Assembly: GCA_013911655.1 (NCBI GenBank)
Contig: JACESU010000003.1
Span: 129,996 to 193,995, forward strand
Direction of reading: 5' to 3'
DNA from: Alphaproteobacteria bacterium
GTDB taxonomy: Bacteria; Pseudomonadota; Alphaproteobacteria; Caedimonadales; UBA1908
Length of the DNA stretch: 64,000 nt
A model generated the notes under the pieces. That model saw only the letters and a program-made list of their open reading frames with translations, had not been told where the DNA came from and searched no databases. This document shows positions 43,912 through 53,717 of the stretch, piece by piece. How positions within the stretch are numbered: the stretch's first letter is position 1; each line of letters begins with the position of its first letter. Both the position numbers and the translations under genes were made by a program.

Positions 43912-46900
43912 GCCTCCTCCTTCGCGGGTAAAAGTCCGACAAGATCACGGAGCACTTTGTGGGCCAGTTTTAATTTAGCCTTAGGATCACGAATGTCGGC
44001 CTTGATGACAAGGCTTTGATCAGGCCGTACGGTGATTACGCCTTTTTTGTCGAGAACATAGGTAATCAGTTTATCGGGGGCGGCGAAGGTGTTTTGGAAA
44101 AACGCAAGGGTCATGCCGCGATCGCCTACGTCGATTTTAGCCACGCCCGCCTGTTTGCACAGTTGTTTTAGTCCCATGACTTCAAAAAGGGTCGTTACGT
44201 CCTCAGGAGGAGCGCCAAACCGGTCAACGCTTTCGGCGTAAAGGGCCTTAAGATCGTCTTTCGTTGTTGCCCAAGAAAGGCGTCTGTAGAAATTTAACCG
44301 TACACCCAAATCAGGAATATAAGAAGGGGGCAGCATGACGGGAAGGCCAAGGGACATCTGGGGCGACCATTTTTCGGCAATTTCTTCGCCGCGCGCCTTG
44401 GCCTTGACGGCAAGAACGGCGTCCTCGAGCATTTGTTGATAAAGCTCAAGGCCCACTTCTTTGATGTGGCCTGATTGCTCTTCTCCCAAAAGGTTACCCG
44501 TGCCGCGTAGATCCATGTCGTGGCTGGCGAGCTGAAATCCGGCTCCCAGCGTATCAAGGGTTTGCATGACCTCGAGGCGCTTTGTTGCGCTTTCGGATGC
44601 AGGTTTGTGGGTAGGCAGGGTGAGATAAGCGTAGCCCCGTGCTTTAGCCCGGCCCACGCGGCCTCGCAGTTGATACAGCTGGGAAAGACCAAAAAGATCC
44701 GAACGGTACACGATGATGGTATTCACAAACGGCAGATCCAAACCCGATTCAATAATGTTGGTGGACAGGAGGACGTCGACTTCCCGGTCGCAGAAGGCTG
44801 TCATGGCCTTTTCCAGATCGGTTGCCGCCATTTGTCCTGTGGCAAAGGTCACACGCAGATCAGGAATAAGAGCCAGGAGCGTGTCTTTTACTTCGTCAAG
44901 ATCTTTGAGGCGCGGACAGACAAAGAACGTTTGGCCACCGCGCGCACGCTCGCGCAAAATAGCCTCTTTGATGACCACAGGATCAAAAGGTGTGACAAAG
45001 GTGCGTACGGGTAAGCGGTCCATGGGCGGCGTCGTAATGAGGCTGAGCGAGCGCATGCCCGTCAAGGCCATTTGAAGCGTGCGAGGAATGGGTGTGGCGC
45101 TTAGGGTCAAAAGGTGCGTTTGGGGATTAAGGGATTTAAGCTTTTCCTTTTGCTTGACGCCAAAGTGCTGCTCTTCGTCCACAATGAGAAGGCCCAGGTC
45201 TTGGAACGTGACGGAACGCGCAAGAAGCGCGTGGGTTGCGATCACCACATGGACTTTGCCGCTTGCGATTTCTTCCTTAGTTTTTTTAGCAGCCGTGGCA
45301 CTGACAAAGCGGGAGAGCTGCGCCACCCGAATCCCGAGCCCTTCAAAGCGCTTTTTGAAATTGAGAAAGTGTTGACGTACAAGGAGCGTGGTGGGGGCAA
45401 TCAGGGCGACTTGTTTGCCGGCACTGGCAGCCACGCACGCAGCGCGCAAGGCGATTTCAGTTTTACCAAAGCCAACGTCACCGCACACAAGCCGGTCCAT
45501 GGGATGGCCAGAGGCTAGATCCTCGAGGGTTTCTTCAAGGGTACGCCACTGGTCATCGGTTTCAGCGTGGTCAAAACGCTGACAAAAGGCGGTGTAGATG
45601 GCTTCATCTGGCACTAATGGTTCGCACGTTAAAAGCTCTCTTTTGGCGGCTGTTTCCAACAGGTGAGAGGCAATAGCAAAGAGGTCCTTTTTGATTTTTT
45701 CTTTGCGCTGGCGCCAGGCATTCGTCCCAAGTTTGTCGAGGGCAGCGGCACTGGCCTCACCGCCATATCGGCAAATAAGGTCCAAGTTTTCCACCGGTAA
45801 AAAGAGGCGGTCTTGGCCGGCGTACTCGAGCTGCAAACAGTCGTGGGGTTTACCGCCCACGGTAATGCTCACAAGCCCTTGATATCTTCCGACCCCGTGA
45901 TCGTGATGCACCACAAGGTCGCCTGCTGAAAGGGCGCAGGCCTCTTCAATAAAAAGATCCGACCGTTTTTTGCGACGCGCGCGCTGGGTCAGCATTTTTC
46001 CCATAAGTTGGGAGGCGCTGACCACACGGATCTGATCGTCTTCAAAGCTTTGGGACACAGGATAGGGAACAAGGCAGGGGACGCTTATGTCGACGCGCGT
46101 GAAAAAAGTGGATGCCGCCGCTTCCTCATAAGGGCACTCAAGGGATTTTAGCATTTCTTGAAAAGTGAGGCGTTCTCTTTGGGTTTGCCACGCCAGAAAC
46201 AAAGTTTTACTTTGGGCTTTGGCACTTTCAAGGATATGGGAAAGCTGCTTGAGGAGCGTTTCTTGAGGTGGATGCGCCCACAAAAAGGGTTTGGCGCCAA
46301 GAGAGATGACGTGATCCTGATGGCTTTCTGGGACGTCGTAAGGATTTGTTTGATAGGTTTCTAGGGTGCGCGTATGCTTTTCAATTTCTTTCAGGCTTAG
46401 AAACAAGCTTTCTACGGGCACGGGATGGTAAAGTTGCTCTTTGCCGGGAGGGGTGTTTTTGCGCGCTTGATAATAATCCTCGATGGCCTCAACGCGCTCG
46501 CTGAGACTCAAGGGGACGTCCGCGCCTAAAAAGAGGCGGCTGTGCGCCCCCACCACATCAAAAAGAGGAAGAAGCTCGTTATAAAAGAACGGGAGCCAAT
46601 GCTCCATACCCCCGTGGGGTCGCCCTTCACTGATATCATTGTAAAGGGTGTCGAGGGCCTTGGGCACACCGAACGCTTCACGGTAGCGCTGCCTGAACTG
46701 GCTGATCGTGTCAGGGGATAGCGCGACTTCAGTAACAGGCAGAATCTCCAGGCTTTTAAGAATGTCCTGGGTGCGCTGGGTCAAGGGGTCAAAGGTTTTG
46801 ATGGTCTCGATCTCGGTGCCGAAACGGTCGATGCGTTGGGGCAGGTCCGCGTGGGCCGGAAAAAGATCCACAAGGCTGCCGCGTACGGCGTACTCGCCTG

Positions 46901-47378
46901 GCTCACGTACGGTTTCAACCCGCAGATACCCGGCCGCCGCCAATACGTGCTCAAGGCGTCCCTCGGGCAGACTTTGGCCAAGTTGCAAGGTGAGGGTCGT
47001 GTTCGCAAAAAGGCTTTGGGGTGGTACGCGCTGTAAAAGGGCGCCGCAAGTGGTCAGTACAACGAAGGGCCCTTTTTCATCGTGCAAGGTTTTCAGGGTC
47101 GCAAGGCGCGTCCCCATCAGGTCTTTGCGCGGCGACACCCGGTCATAGGCAAGGGTATCCCACGAGGGAAAGATCAAAAGGGGTAGATCGGCGTCGAGCG
47201 CGTTTAGTTGCGCGCTCAGCTCATCCAGACGCTCTTTATGGCGTACCACCACAAGAAGGGTCTGCGGGGACTCGTAAAAGAGGTGCTTGATCAGACACGC
47301 TTCCACCCCTTCGGGCACTTGGGCAAGGGTTCGTGTGCCGGGGGCGTTTTGCCCATGAAAGACGTCCGCAAGCCACAT
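43908..47378 (-). CDS. mfd: Transcription-repair coupling factor
   Basis: 1156 residues, full length. UvrB-like N-terminal module (LVVVRHKERLDELSAQL, FPSWDTLAYDRVSP), RNA-polymerase-interacting domain (DLVVHHDHGVGRYQGLVSI), RecG-like translocase with Walker A GDVGFGKTEIALRAA, DEEQHFG, LTLSATPIPRTLQMAL and the Q/R motif RGRVGRAKARGYAYL, and a C-terminal TRCF domain. Removes stalled polymerase and recruits UvrA. The message continues into ccmAB. Confidence 0.98.
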   Translation of the reverse strand: MWLADVFHGQNAPGTRTLAQVPEGVEACLIKHLFYESPQTLLVVVRHKERLDELSAQLNALDADLPLLIFPSWDTLAYDRVSPRKDLMGTRLATLKTLHDEKGPFVVLTTCGALLQRVPPQSLFANTTLTLQLGQSLPEGRLEHVLAAAGYLRVETVREPGEYAVRGSLVDLFPAHADLPQRIDRFGTEIETIKTFDPLTQRTQDILKSLEILPVTEVALSPDTISQFRQRYREAFGVPKALDTLYNDISEGRPHGGMEHWLPFFYNELLPLFDVVGAHSRLFLGADVPLSLSERVEAIEDYYQARKNTPPGKEQLYHPVPVESLFLSLKEIEKHTRTLETYQTNPYDVPESHQDHVISLGAKPFLWAHPPQETLLKQLSHILESAKAQSKTLFLAWQTQRERLTFQEMLKSLECPYEEAAASTFFTRVDISVPCLVPYPVSQSFEDDQIRVVSASQLMGKMLTQRARRKKRSDLFIEEACALSAGDLVVHHDHGVGRYQGLVSITVGGKPHDCLQLEYAGQDRLFLPVENLDLICRYGGEASAAALDKLGTNAWRQRKEKIKKDLFAIASHLLETAAKRELLTCEPLVPDEAIYTAFCQRFDHAETDDQWRTLEETLEDLASGHPMDRLVCGDVGFGKTEIALRAACVAASAGKQVALIAPTTLLVRQHFLNFKKRFEGLGIRVAQLSRFVSATAAKKTKEEIASGKVHVVIATHALLARSVTFQDLGLLIVDEEQHFGVKQKEKLKSLNPQTHLLTLSATPIPRTLQMALTGMRSLSLITTPPMDRLPVRTFVTPFDPVVIKEAILRERARGGQTFFVCPRLKDLDEVKDTLLALIPDLRVTFATGQMAATDLEKAMTAFCDREVDVLLSTNIIESGLDLPFVNTIIVYRSDLFGLSQLYQLRGRVGRAKARGYAYLTLPTHKPASESATKRLEVMQTLDTLGAGFQLASHDMDLRGTGNLLGEEQSGHIKEVGLELYQQMLEDAVLAVKAKARGEEIAEKWSPQMSLGLPVMLPPSYIPDLGVRLNFYRRLSWATTKDDLKALYAESVDRFGAPPEDVTTLFEVMGLKQLCKQAGVAKIDVGDRGMTLAFFQNTFAAPDKLITYVLDKKGVITVRPDQSLVIKADIRDPKAKLKLAHKVLRDLVGLLPAKEEA

Positions 47379-47469
47379 TCTTCTTACTCTTACAATCCAT
47401 AACTTAGGTTAGGACCAACCTATCGTAGTTTTCGGCGCAAAAGAAGATATTTTTCTTAAGAAAAAACCG

Positions 47470-47931
47470 TTAGAGGTGCCTTTTATCTTGAAAAAAAGTC
47501 TGCAAAAGAAGGCCCGTTTCTTTTTCAAAAAGCCCTCCTGTGTGGCCTGGCTTGTGATGGCAGGTGGGATGATCAAAAACGCGCGCGCCATGCGTAAGTC
47601 CGCCGCTTTTAGGGTCATATGCACCAAAATAAACATGACGGATCCGTGCCCACGCCAGCGCCTGCGCGCACATAGCACAAGGCTCGAGCGTCACGTACAG
47701 GTCGCAGTCTGTTAAAAAAAGCGTTTGAAGGTGCTGGGCGCCTTGGCGCAGTGCCAGGATTTCTGCGTGCGCTGTTGGGTCACAAAGGGCTCTTGTGCGG
47801 TTGCCAGTTTTGGCGATGACGCGCCCCCCATGCACAAGGACGCACCCCACAGGCACCTCGTCCAGGCGTGCGGACATGCGTGCCTCGGCAAGTGCTTCTT
47901 CCATGAACAGAAAATGACTCGACAGCGTCAC
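47470..47931 (-). CDS. tadA: tRNA-specific adenosine deaminase
   Basis: Deaminates A34 to inosine in tRNA-Arg(ACG). The zinc motifs are HAEILALRQ and [14 protein letters not shown], with [15 protein letters not shown] at the start of the domain. I chose the GTG at 47931 because GGAG lies five bases upstream; it gives 153 residues, the normal length. A longer frame to 47952 and a shorter ATG at 47904 are alternatives. Divergent from fumC. Confidence 0.93.
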   Translation of the reverse strand: MTLSSHFLFMEEALAEARMSARLDEVPVGCVLVHGGRVIAKTGNRTRALCDPTAHAEILALRQGAQHLQTLFLTDCDLYVTLEPCAMCAQALAWARIRHVYFGAYDPKSGGLTHGARVFDHPTCHHKPGHTGGLFEKETGLLLQTFFQDKRHL

Positions 47932-47986
47932 AGAAACTCCGCAAAATGTCATCCGTATTCTTCACTTTGGCAAGGTAACACAGATC

Positions 47987-49384
47987 ATGACAAAAAACAT
48001 ACGCCTTGAAAGCGATTCTCTGGGCACCATTGAGGTCGAACAACACCGGTATTGGGGCGCGCAAACTCAGCGCTCCCTTGAAAATTTTCGTATCGGAGGC
48101 GAACGGATGCCTCTGGCTTTGATCCGGGCCTTTGGCATTCAAAAGCGCGCGGCTGCGTCGGCAAACAAAAAACTAGGAGAACTCTCTCCAGAGGTGGCCG
48201 ATCTGATTGTCAAAGTGGCCGATGAAGTCATTGAGGGAAAGCTTGATGATCATTTTCCCTTGGTTGTGTGGCAAACGGGATCGGGGACCCAAACCAATAT
48301 GAACGTGAACGAGGTCATTTCCAATCGTGCCCTTGAGCTTTTAGGCAAACCCTTGGGCTCAAAGGATCCTATTCATCCCAATGACCATGTGAATCACAGC
48401 CAATCCTCCAACGACTCCTTTCCCACCGCCATGCACATTGCGGCCGCCAAAGAAGTAGCCCATTATCTGGTGCCAAGGCTCCAGCGTTTGGTGGAAGCAC
48501 TTGCGGTTAAAGAGCGCGCGTTTCAAGATCTGATCAAGGTTGGGCGTACCCATCTTCAGGACGCAACGCCGCTCACCCTTGGTCAAGAGTTTGGCGGATA
48601 CCGCGCCCAGGTGGCAAATGCCCTTCGCCGGATAGAACGCGCCCTTCCTGATCTGTATGAGCTTGCCCAGGGAGGGACGGCTGTCGGCACAGGGATCAAT
48701 GCCAAAGTTGGGTTTGACACAGCCTTCGCAGCAGAAGTTGCAGCGTTTACAGGACTTCCTTTTGTGACGGCCGTTAACAAGTTTGAGGCCCTTGCCAGCC
48801 ACGACGCCCTTGTGGGGATGTCGGGCGTGCTTTGCACCCTGGCAACTGCGTTCATGAAAATCGCCAATGATATTAGGCTGTTGGGATCTGGCCCTCGATG
48901 TGGGTTTGGCGAAATTGTGTTGCCAGCCAACGAGCCGGGCTCGTCCATTATGCCGGGCAAGGTCAACCCGACCCAATGCGAGGCCTTGACCATGGTGGCA
49001 GCTCAAGTCATGGGGAATCACACAACCATCACGGTGGCGGGCGCAAGCGGCCACTTGGAACTTAACGTCTTTAAGCCTGTGATCATCAATGCCTTTTTAC
49101 AGTCAGTCAGGCTTCTTGCTGACGGCGCGCAGAGTTTTGCCGAGCACTGTGTGGACGGCATCGAAGCGGACGCTGCCCGTCTTCAGTCCCTTGTGGGCGA
49201 GTCCCTTATGCTGGTGACTGCCCTTAATCCCCATATTGGGTATGATAAGGCTGCAAAAATTGCCAAGACCGCTTTTCAAGAGCGGACAACCTTGAAAGAC
49301 GCGGGCGTAAAGCTGGGGTATCTGACGGCTGATGAATTTGATCGCTGGGTGCGGGTCGAGGAGATGATCACCCCGGCGGCGTAA
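47987..49384 (+). CDS. fumC: Fumarate hydratase, class II
   Basis: Iron-independent fumarase of the TCA cycle. 465 residues; [13 protein letters not shown], the [15 protein letters not shown] block with the active-site region, and the superfamily signature [16 protein letters not shown] are all intact. AAGG lies upstream of the ATG. Class II fumarase is oxygen-stable, consistent with respiratory life. Confidence 0.97.
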   Translation: MTKNIRLESDSLGTIEVEQHRYWGAQTQRSLENFRIGGERMPLALIRAFGIQKRAAASANKKLGELSPEVADLIVKVADEVIEGKLDDHFPLVVWQTGSGTQTNMNVNEVISNRALELLGKPLGSKDPIHPNDHVNHSQSSNDSFPTAMHIAAAKEVAHYLVPRLQRLVEALAVKERAFQDLIKVGRTHLQDATPLTLGQEFGGYRAQVANALRRIERALPDLYELAQGGTAVGTGINAKVGFDTAFAAEVAAFTGLPFVTAVNKFEALASHDALVGMSGVLCTLATAFMKIANDIRLLGSGPRCGFGEIVLPANEPGSSIMPGKVNPTQCEALTMVAAQVMGNHTTITVAGASGHLELNVFKPVIINAFLQSVRLLADGAQSFAEHCVDGIEADAARLQSLVGESLMLVTALNPHIGYDKAAKIAKTAFQERTTLKDAGVKLGYLTADEFDRWVRVEEMITPAA

Positions 49385-49421
49385 GCACGGGCGTCATCAC
49401 AAAGATAAAAGGAGAGGTGTT

Positions 49422-49898
49422 TTGGGAAAGATAAACGTTTTGATAGTTGTGGGGGGATTTTGTTGTGGCATGAACGTGCAGGCGTCCGTGCCAGGGTCGC
49501 CACCCGCCCTTCCTGTGAATACCGAAAATGTAGACGTTGAAAGCTACCTTAAGCTCAATCCAGATATTGAAAACGAAGTCAGAGCAAAACATTTTGATGC
49601 TGAGAAATTTGCAAAACTTCATTTTGTAACCCATGGTCGAAGCGAAGGCAGGCCCTATTTAACCAAAAACGATCTGATGCGCCTTCCACAGGATTTTAAT
49701 CCCCAGACCTATATCAACACCTACGCGGACGTGAAAATAGGCGCAATAAAGCGCGGGAGCGACCTAGAGACTTATGCCAAATATCACTATTTGAAGATTG
49801 GTATGGCAGAGGGTCTCGCCCACAAAGAACCACTCATTTTAAGAGGAGTCTCTGTTCCCGGAAGGCAGCCTACCACAAGCGAAAAAGAGCAGGGGTAA
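49422..49898 (+). CDS. Exported protein with two NPDV-type repeats
   Basis: 158 residues, TTG start with GGAGAGG upstream. A signal peptide (INVLIVVGGFCCGMNVQA) precedes two copies of a 42-45-residue motif: YLKLNPDIENEV...AKLHFVTHGRSEGRPY (about residues 38-78) and YINTYADVKIGA...AKYHYLKIGMAEGLAH (about 93-134). The pattern Y-L-x-x-N-P-D-V ... H-Y-x-x-x-G-x-x-E-G-R occurs repeatedly in secreted or surface proteins of many bacteria; its function is unknown to me. The neighbour at 50069 has the same two repeats and even the same linker (YLTxxx..LPxxF), so they arose by duplication. Confidence 0.75.
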   Translation: MGKINVLIVVGGFCCGMNVQASVPGSPPALPVNTENVDVESYLKLNPDIENEVRAKHFDAEKFAKLHFVTHGRSEGRPYLTKNDLMRLPQDFNPQTYINTYADVKIGAIKRGSDLETYAKYHYLKIGMAEGLAHKEPLILRGVSVPGRQPTTSEKEQG

Positions 49899-50068
49899 TA
49901 ACACGCCTGTTCCGAAAAAAACCCAGAAGCTTGTTGGCGTTTTATCTATTTGATTAGAATGAATAATGGAGAAATAAATAATACGAAAAAGATTTATTTA
50001 AGTGAGGTTCTTGCCAGAGATTAATCCTTAACGCTATACTGTAAAAGGTTTTATTTGGTGAGATTATG

Positions 50069-51955
50069 ATGAAAAAAAAAATATCGCTAAGTGTTTTTTC
50101 GGTTTTGACAAGTTCTTTTATGAGCATGGGGCTACAAGCGTCCTCAACGGAACCCCCATCAAGCCAATTAGAGAATTCTCCCTCTGAGTTGACGTCACAA
50201 AGTGCGTTGCATACCCCTAGTTATTTGGGTCTTAATCCTGATGTGAATGATCAGGCAAAGCAAGACCAACACGATCCTCACCAGTATGCAAAACTACACT
50301 TTAATCTTTATGGCAAGAATGAGAAGAGGGCACACCTAACGGAAGAAGAGCATAGCAAACTTCCAGAAGGATTTGATGCGCAGACTTATATTGAGCGTCA
50401 TCCAGATGTGGGTGAGTATGCATCGTCCCAAAAAGTCGACCAACAATCATTTGCAAAGTATCACTATTTAAAATATGGAAAAAATGAAAATAGAGGGTTC
50501 GAGAGAGCTCCTCAAGAGACCTCTTCTAGTTCTGTAAGTATTCCTCCTGCACCGGCTACTCAATCGTCCTCGAAAAATATTGAACAAGAAGGGGCAGATG
50601 TTTCGTCCGCACCAAAGGTTGTAGAAGGGGATCAGAAGGTTCCGACGCTTTCGAAAGCGCCAGAAAATGTAGATAGATCTGATGCTGTATCATTGTCACC
50701 TCCCTCAAAGATTGAAGAACCTTTGCCCAAACCCTCTGCAGAAGAATCCCAGAACAGTTCAGGTGCTACAGGTGTGCCGGCTGCACCCTTAGATAGCGTT
50801 TCTGAAGGCGGAGAAGCACCACAAGAAGATGTTTTAGGGCGTCTAGCAAAGCCAAGCTCTACACCCTTGACTCATCCAAACAAAGATCGAGCAAATATAC
50901 AAAAGGGCACAACGAATAAAAGGCTGCCTACAAGAAAGCCACGTGTTAAAGCACAAGATATTTTCAATCAAGCGCCTAGTGCCGGTGGTGCGAGTCTTGA
51001 AGAAGAAAATGCAGCGGGGCAACAAGTGCCATCAGCGTCGGCAACTGAAGATAATAACCCATCTACAGGAGCTGAGTCATCTGTTAAAAGTTCTGTGGAG
51101 GTGGCACCTCCTGCCACGGAACCGTCTGAACCCGATGTGTCATCTAAGAAAGTGAGAACTGGCCCAGGCCCCACTGTGACACTAGGGGATTTGAAGATAT
51201 TTAAGAAGAAAACACCAGAAGATAGAAAGTCATTTGTTAGAGAAAAGATGGGGTCTTTCAGTAATCTTGATGTGAAAACCAAAAGAGATGTGGAAGGAGA
51301 TATTGCCGCTCTTTTGCGAGATAGTTTGGAGCCAGGAAGTCAGGAATATCAAGAATTTAAAGGCTATCAAACCCAGCTCAAGACGCCAAATATGGATTTG
51401 ACTCAATCGCTTCCAGCGTCAGGTTTAGCCTCGTTAAAAAAGACACAGTCTGGGGTAAAGCCGAGTGCGCAACAAAGCGATGATTCAAAGGAAGGGAGAT
51501 CAACCCCCTTCCCCATAAAGTTGAGGCCCACGCTTCCTGCCCCGAAATCGGAGGCTTTAGCAAGCTCTTCTGATAATTTGCTTCCAAGTGGTCCTAAAGG
51601 TCCCCCTACTGCTTTACAAAAACTATCGGCTCTTGCACGCAATCTTTCCGCTAACAAGGCGTCTCCAACGTTTCTAAGTAAAAACAGTGGTTCAATTATG
51701 CAAGACATTGAAACTTTAAGAAAAGAAAACGCTGCTGACCCTAAAGCAATGGCCCTTGCGGATCAAGTTGAAAAGGCCTTAAGAGCAGCACAGGATAGCA
51801 CTAACGAGGAGGGGTCCGTTAAAAGGTCGTCTGTGTTAACTAAGACAGGTGAGGATGAACAACCCCCTATGGTCCCCGTTTCTTTTAGTAGTACTGCAAC
51901 GCCTGTGACGAGAGTCTTTGGAGATCCTGATGAAAGGACTCCTACCCAAAGTTAA
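50069..51955 (+). CDS. Exported repeat protein with long disordered region, paralogue of the preceding gene
   Basis: 628 residues from the second of two adjacent ATGs (GGTGAG upstream). A signal peptide (about residues 1-24) precedes two NPDV-type repeats (YLGLNPDVNDQA...AKLHFNLYGKNEKR at about 52-88, YIERHPDVGEYA...AKYHYLKYGKNENR at about 107-142). From 145 to about 365 the chain is low-complexity, rich in Ser, Pro, Glu and Ala. After that come short helical segments (DRKSFVREKMGSFSNLDVKTK; QDIETLRKENAADPKAMALA) alternating with more low-complexity sequence. No enzyme domain is visible. The layout, exported with long disorder and short helices, is common in surface or effector proteins. Strong terminator follows. 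Confidence 0.75.
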   Translation: MKKKISLSVFSVLTSSFMSMGLQASSTEPPSSQLENSPSELTSQSALHTPSYLGLNPDVNDQAKQDQHDPHQYAKLHFNLYGKNEKRAHLTEEEHSKLPEGFDAQTYIERHPDVGEYASSQKVDQQSFAKYHYLKYGKNENRGFERAPQETSSSSVSIPPAPATQSSSKNIEQEGADVSSAPKVVEGDQKVPTLSKAPENVDRSDAVSLSPPSKIEEPLPKPSAEESQNSSGATGVPAAPLDSVSEGGEAPQEDVLGRLAKPSSTPLTHPNKDRANIQKGTTNKRLPTRKPRVKAQDIFNQAPSAGGASLEEENAAGQQVPSASATEDNNPSTGAESSVKSSVEVAPPATEPSEPDVSSKKVRTGPGPTVTLGDLKIFKKKTPEDRKSFVREKMGSFSNLDVKTKRDVEGDIAALLRDSLEPGSQEYQEFKGYQTQLKTPNMDLTQSLPASGLASLKKTQSGVKPSAQQSDDSKEGRSTPFPIKLRPTLPAPKSEALASSSDNLLPSGPKGPPTALQKLSALARNLSANKASPTFLSKNSGSIMQDIETLRKENAADPKAMALADQVEKALRAAQDSTNEEGSVKRSSVLTKTGEDEQPPMVPVSFSSTATPVTRVFGDPDERTPTQS

Positions 51956-51971
51956 TATCAAGACGCACCTT

Positions 51972-52003
51972 AAAAGAGGGGCCGTGCGGTCCCTCTTTTT
52001 TTT
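51972..52003 (+). terminator. Terminator after the repeat-protein gene
   Basis: AAAGAGGGGCC-GTGC-GGTCCCTCTTT (one G-T pair) followed by a run of eight T. It lies 17 bases past the stop. Confidence 0.88.
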
Positions 52004-52078
52004 GCTTTATTTGAAGGCTTGCGCTGTCGCTTTGGGGTGCTAGAATAGGCTTTGTCGAAAAGAATCACGGGGAAAAAA

Positions 52079-52456
52079 ATGAACGAGCAAGAAATGCGCA
52101 AAAAAGTGCGCGCTCTTCGAGAATTCTATCAAAGTCTGATTATCTACGGTCTTGTGAATGCAGGGCTTGTCGTGGTGTGGGCTGTGTCTGGCGGTGGGTA
52201 TTTCTGGCCGATTTGGGTCATGGTTGGCTGGGGCCTTGGACTTGGGGTGTCGGCGGTGTCCTTGGGTCTTCTTCCACAGCTGAGCAGTCTTTTTCCTGTT
52301 TTTTCAGAAGACTGGGAGGAAGGGCAACTTCAAAAAATGCGTCGACATCAAAGCACGAAGCACCAAGAAAGCAATACGATCATTTTGCCCGCAGAGATGC
52401 CAGAAAAAGTCGCACCCAAGCGTCAGCAAAAAAGTGATGAAAGTAAGTCAGCTTAA
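52079..52456 (+). CDS. 2TM-domain protein
   Basis: 125 residues from the ATG with GGGG seven bases upstream. The N-terminal MRKKVRALREFYQSLIIYGLVN leads into two membrane helices (about 18-40 and 45-68), as in the 2TM domain family, then a charged tail of about 50 residues (SEDWEEGQLQKMRRHQ...). Role unknown; related domains occur alone or in LytTR regulators. Single gene between two terminators. Confidence 0.75.
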   Translation: MNEQEMRKKVRALREFYQSLIIYGLVNAGLVVVWAVSGGGYFWPIWVMVGWGLGLGVSAVSLGLLPQLSSLFPVFSEDWEEGQLQKMRRHQSTKHQESNTIILPAEMPEKVAPKRQQKSDESKSA

Positions 52457-52467
52457 GGATAATTGAC

Positions 52468-52503
52468 AACAAGCAGGCGCGCCTTTGGGCGCGTTGTTTT
52501 TTT
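52468..52503 (+). terminator. Terminator after the 2TM gene
   Basis: ACAA..GCGCGCC-TTTG-GGCGCGTTGT followed by a run of T (52496-52503). Stem is GC-rich. Confidence 0.82.
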
Positions 52504-52521
52504 GGTGGGTAAAGATTTAAA

Positions 52522-52598
52522 TGGTCGGAGCGGCGGGATTCGAACCCACGACCCTCACACCCCCAGCGTGATGCGCTACCAGGCTGCGCTACGCTCCG
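52522..52598 (-). tRNA. tRNA-Pro (anticodon GGG)
   Basis: The reverse strand gives acceptor CGGAGCG/CGCTCCG, D arm GCGC/GCGC with AGCCTGGTA, anticodon stem TCACG/TGTGA with loop CTGGGGG, T arm GTGGG-TTCGAAT-CCCGC, discriminator A and encoded CCA. 77 bases. Confidence 0.95.
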
Positions 52599-52689
52599 AC
52601 GAGTTGGTACTATAAGCGCTCTGGGGTGGGAACGCAAGGGGTAAGAATAGCAATTTAATGCTTTGTTCTATCCCCTTAAAAAACAAATG

Positions 52690-53025
52690 TTAGGCAGCCA
52701 GAAGCCCTTCTTCGACGAGGAGCTCTTTAAGCTCTCCTGTTTGATACATATCTCGAAGAATGTCAGCCCCGCCAATGAATGAACCCTTCACATAAAGTTG
52801 GGGAATAGTGGGCCACTGGGTAAAGTCCTTAATAGCTTGACGCAAATCTTGACGTGCAAGAATGTTGATGCCTACAAAAGGGACCTCTAAACGCTCAAGA
52901 ATTTGGCATACGACCCCAGAAAACCCACATTGGGGCATGTCCGGCGTTCCCTTCATAAACAGGACAACATCATTTTCTTGTAGAAGAGATCTAATTTCAT
53001 CAAAGAGGGTGTCTTGTGAACTCAT
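52690..53025 (-). CDS. grxD: Monothiol glutaredoxin (Grx4 family)
   Basis: 111 residues with the CGFS active site (MPQCGFSGVV, Cys33), the glutathione-binding WPTIPQLYVKGSFIGGADI and the EVGILE-like start IRSLLQENDVVLFMKGTP. CGFS glutaredoxins carry 2Fe-2S clusters with BolA partners; bolA is directly upstream in the same unit. AAGGAG seven bases before the ATG. Confidence 0.96.
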   Translation of the reverse strand: MSSQDTLFDEIRSLLQENDVVLFMKGTPDMPQCGFSGVVCQILERLEVPFVGINILARQDLRQAIKDFTQWPTIPQLYVKGSFIGGADILRDMYQTGELKELLVEEGLLAA

Positions 53026-53029
53026 GAAG

Positions 53030-53269
53030 TTACTCCTTAATAAGAGGGGTTGTTTTAAGAGAAAGGGCGTGAAGTTGTTCGGCCATAAGGCCTTTCAGGG
53101 CAGCGTACACCATCTGATGCTGAGCCACACGCGTTTTACCAGCAAAAGAGGGGCAAGAAATGGACAGCTGATAATGATCCTGGTCTCCCATGGTGTCTAC
53201 AAGGGTGAAGGTTGCTTCGGGAAAAGCCGTACGAATCAGTAATTCTAAGTCAGTGTAGGGAATCGCCAT
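53030..53269 (-). CDS. bolA: BolA family protein
   Basis: 79 residues from the ATG at 53269; the frame stays open to 53323. Family features are LIRTAFPEATFTLVD, GDQDHYQLSISCPSF, and the C-terminal HQMVYAALKGLMAEQLHALSLKT with the conserved His that binds the Fe-S cluster of Grx partners. It precedes grxD by 4 bases, so the BolA-CGFS complex is probably made together. Small FvhYxH-containing relatives act in iron homeostasis. Confidence 0.93.
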   Translation of the reverse strand: MAIPYTDLELLIRTAFPEATFTLVDTMGDQDHYQLSISCPSFAGKTRVAQHQMVYAALKGLMAEQLHALSLKTTPLIKE

Positions 53270-53378
53270 AAGAATAAAGGGGGTATCAGTAAGATTGAAT
53301 CCTGTGGATATTTTATGGCACACTTAAAGAGTCAAGAGCAACAAAAAAAGGCCAGGCTTTTGATCACAGGGAGAAAAA

Positions 53379-53699
53379 ATGGATAATTTCGTGAACCGCG
53401 AACGTGCCTTAGAAAGTAAATTTCAAAATGATCAGCTTTTGGCCTTTAAGGTGCTGGCAAGGCGTAACCGGCTTTTTGGGTTATGGGTGGCAGAGCTGAT
53501 GGGCTTAGAAGAGGTCGAGGCAGAAACCTATGCAAGATCTCTTGTGTCAGGAAAATATTGTCTTCCTGATGGCCTAGCCCTCATTGAGAAGACCTCTCTT
53601 GATTTAGAGGGTGCAAATCTTGAAATTTCGGCTCATCTCATCCGAAAACAACTAGACTATTGCCATCAGGATGCGACCAAGCAAATATACGCTGAGTAA
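53379..53699 (+). CDS. DUF1476 protein, F1-ATPase zeta-type inhibitor homologue
   Basis: 106 residues. The conserved NRERALESKFQNDQLLAFKVLARRNRLFGLWVAELMGL matches the alphaproteobacterial DUF1476 family, whose Paracoccus member inhibits the F1F0-ATPase by inserting its N-terminus into the enzyme. GGGAG five bases upstream of the ATG. The gene is divergent from bolA, a neighbourhood seen in other alphaproteobacteria. Confidence 0.93.
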   Translation: MDNFVNRERALESKFQNDQLLAFKVLARRNRLFGLWVAELMGLEEVEAETYARSLVSGKYCLPDGLALIEKTSLDLEGANLEISAHLIRKQLDYCHQDATKQIYAE

Positions 53700-53717
53700 C
53701 CGGTAAGGGGACCTTAT

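Noticed and set aside
48359-49054. Long open frame (231 codons) antisense to fumC
   Set aside because: Its protein is rich in His, Arg and Lys in the pattern of a shadow frame, no ribosome site, and fumC on the other strand is unmistakable.
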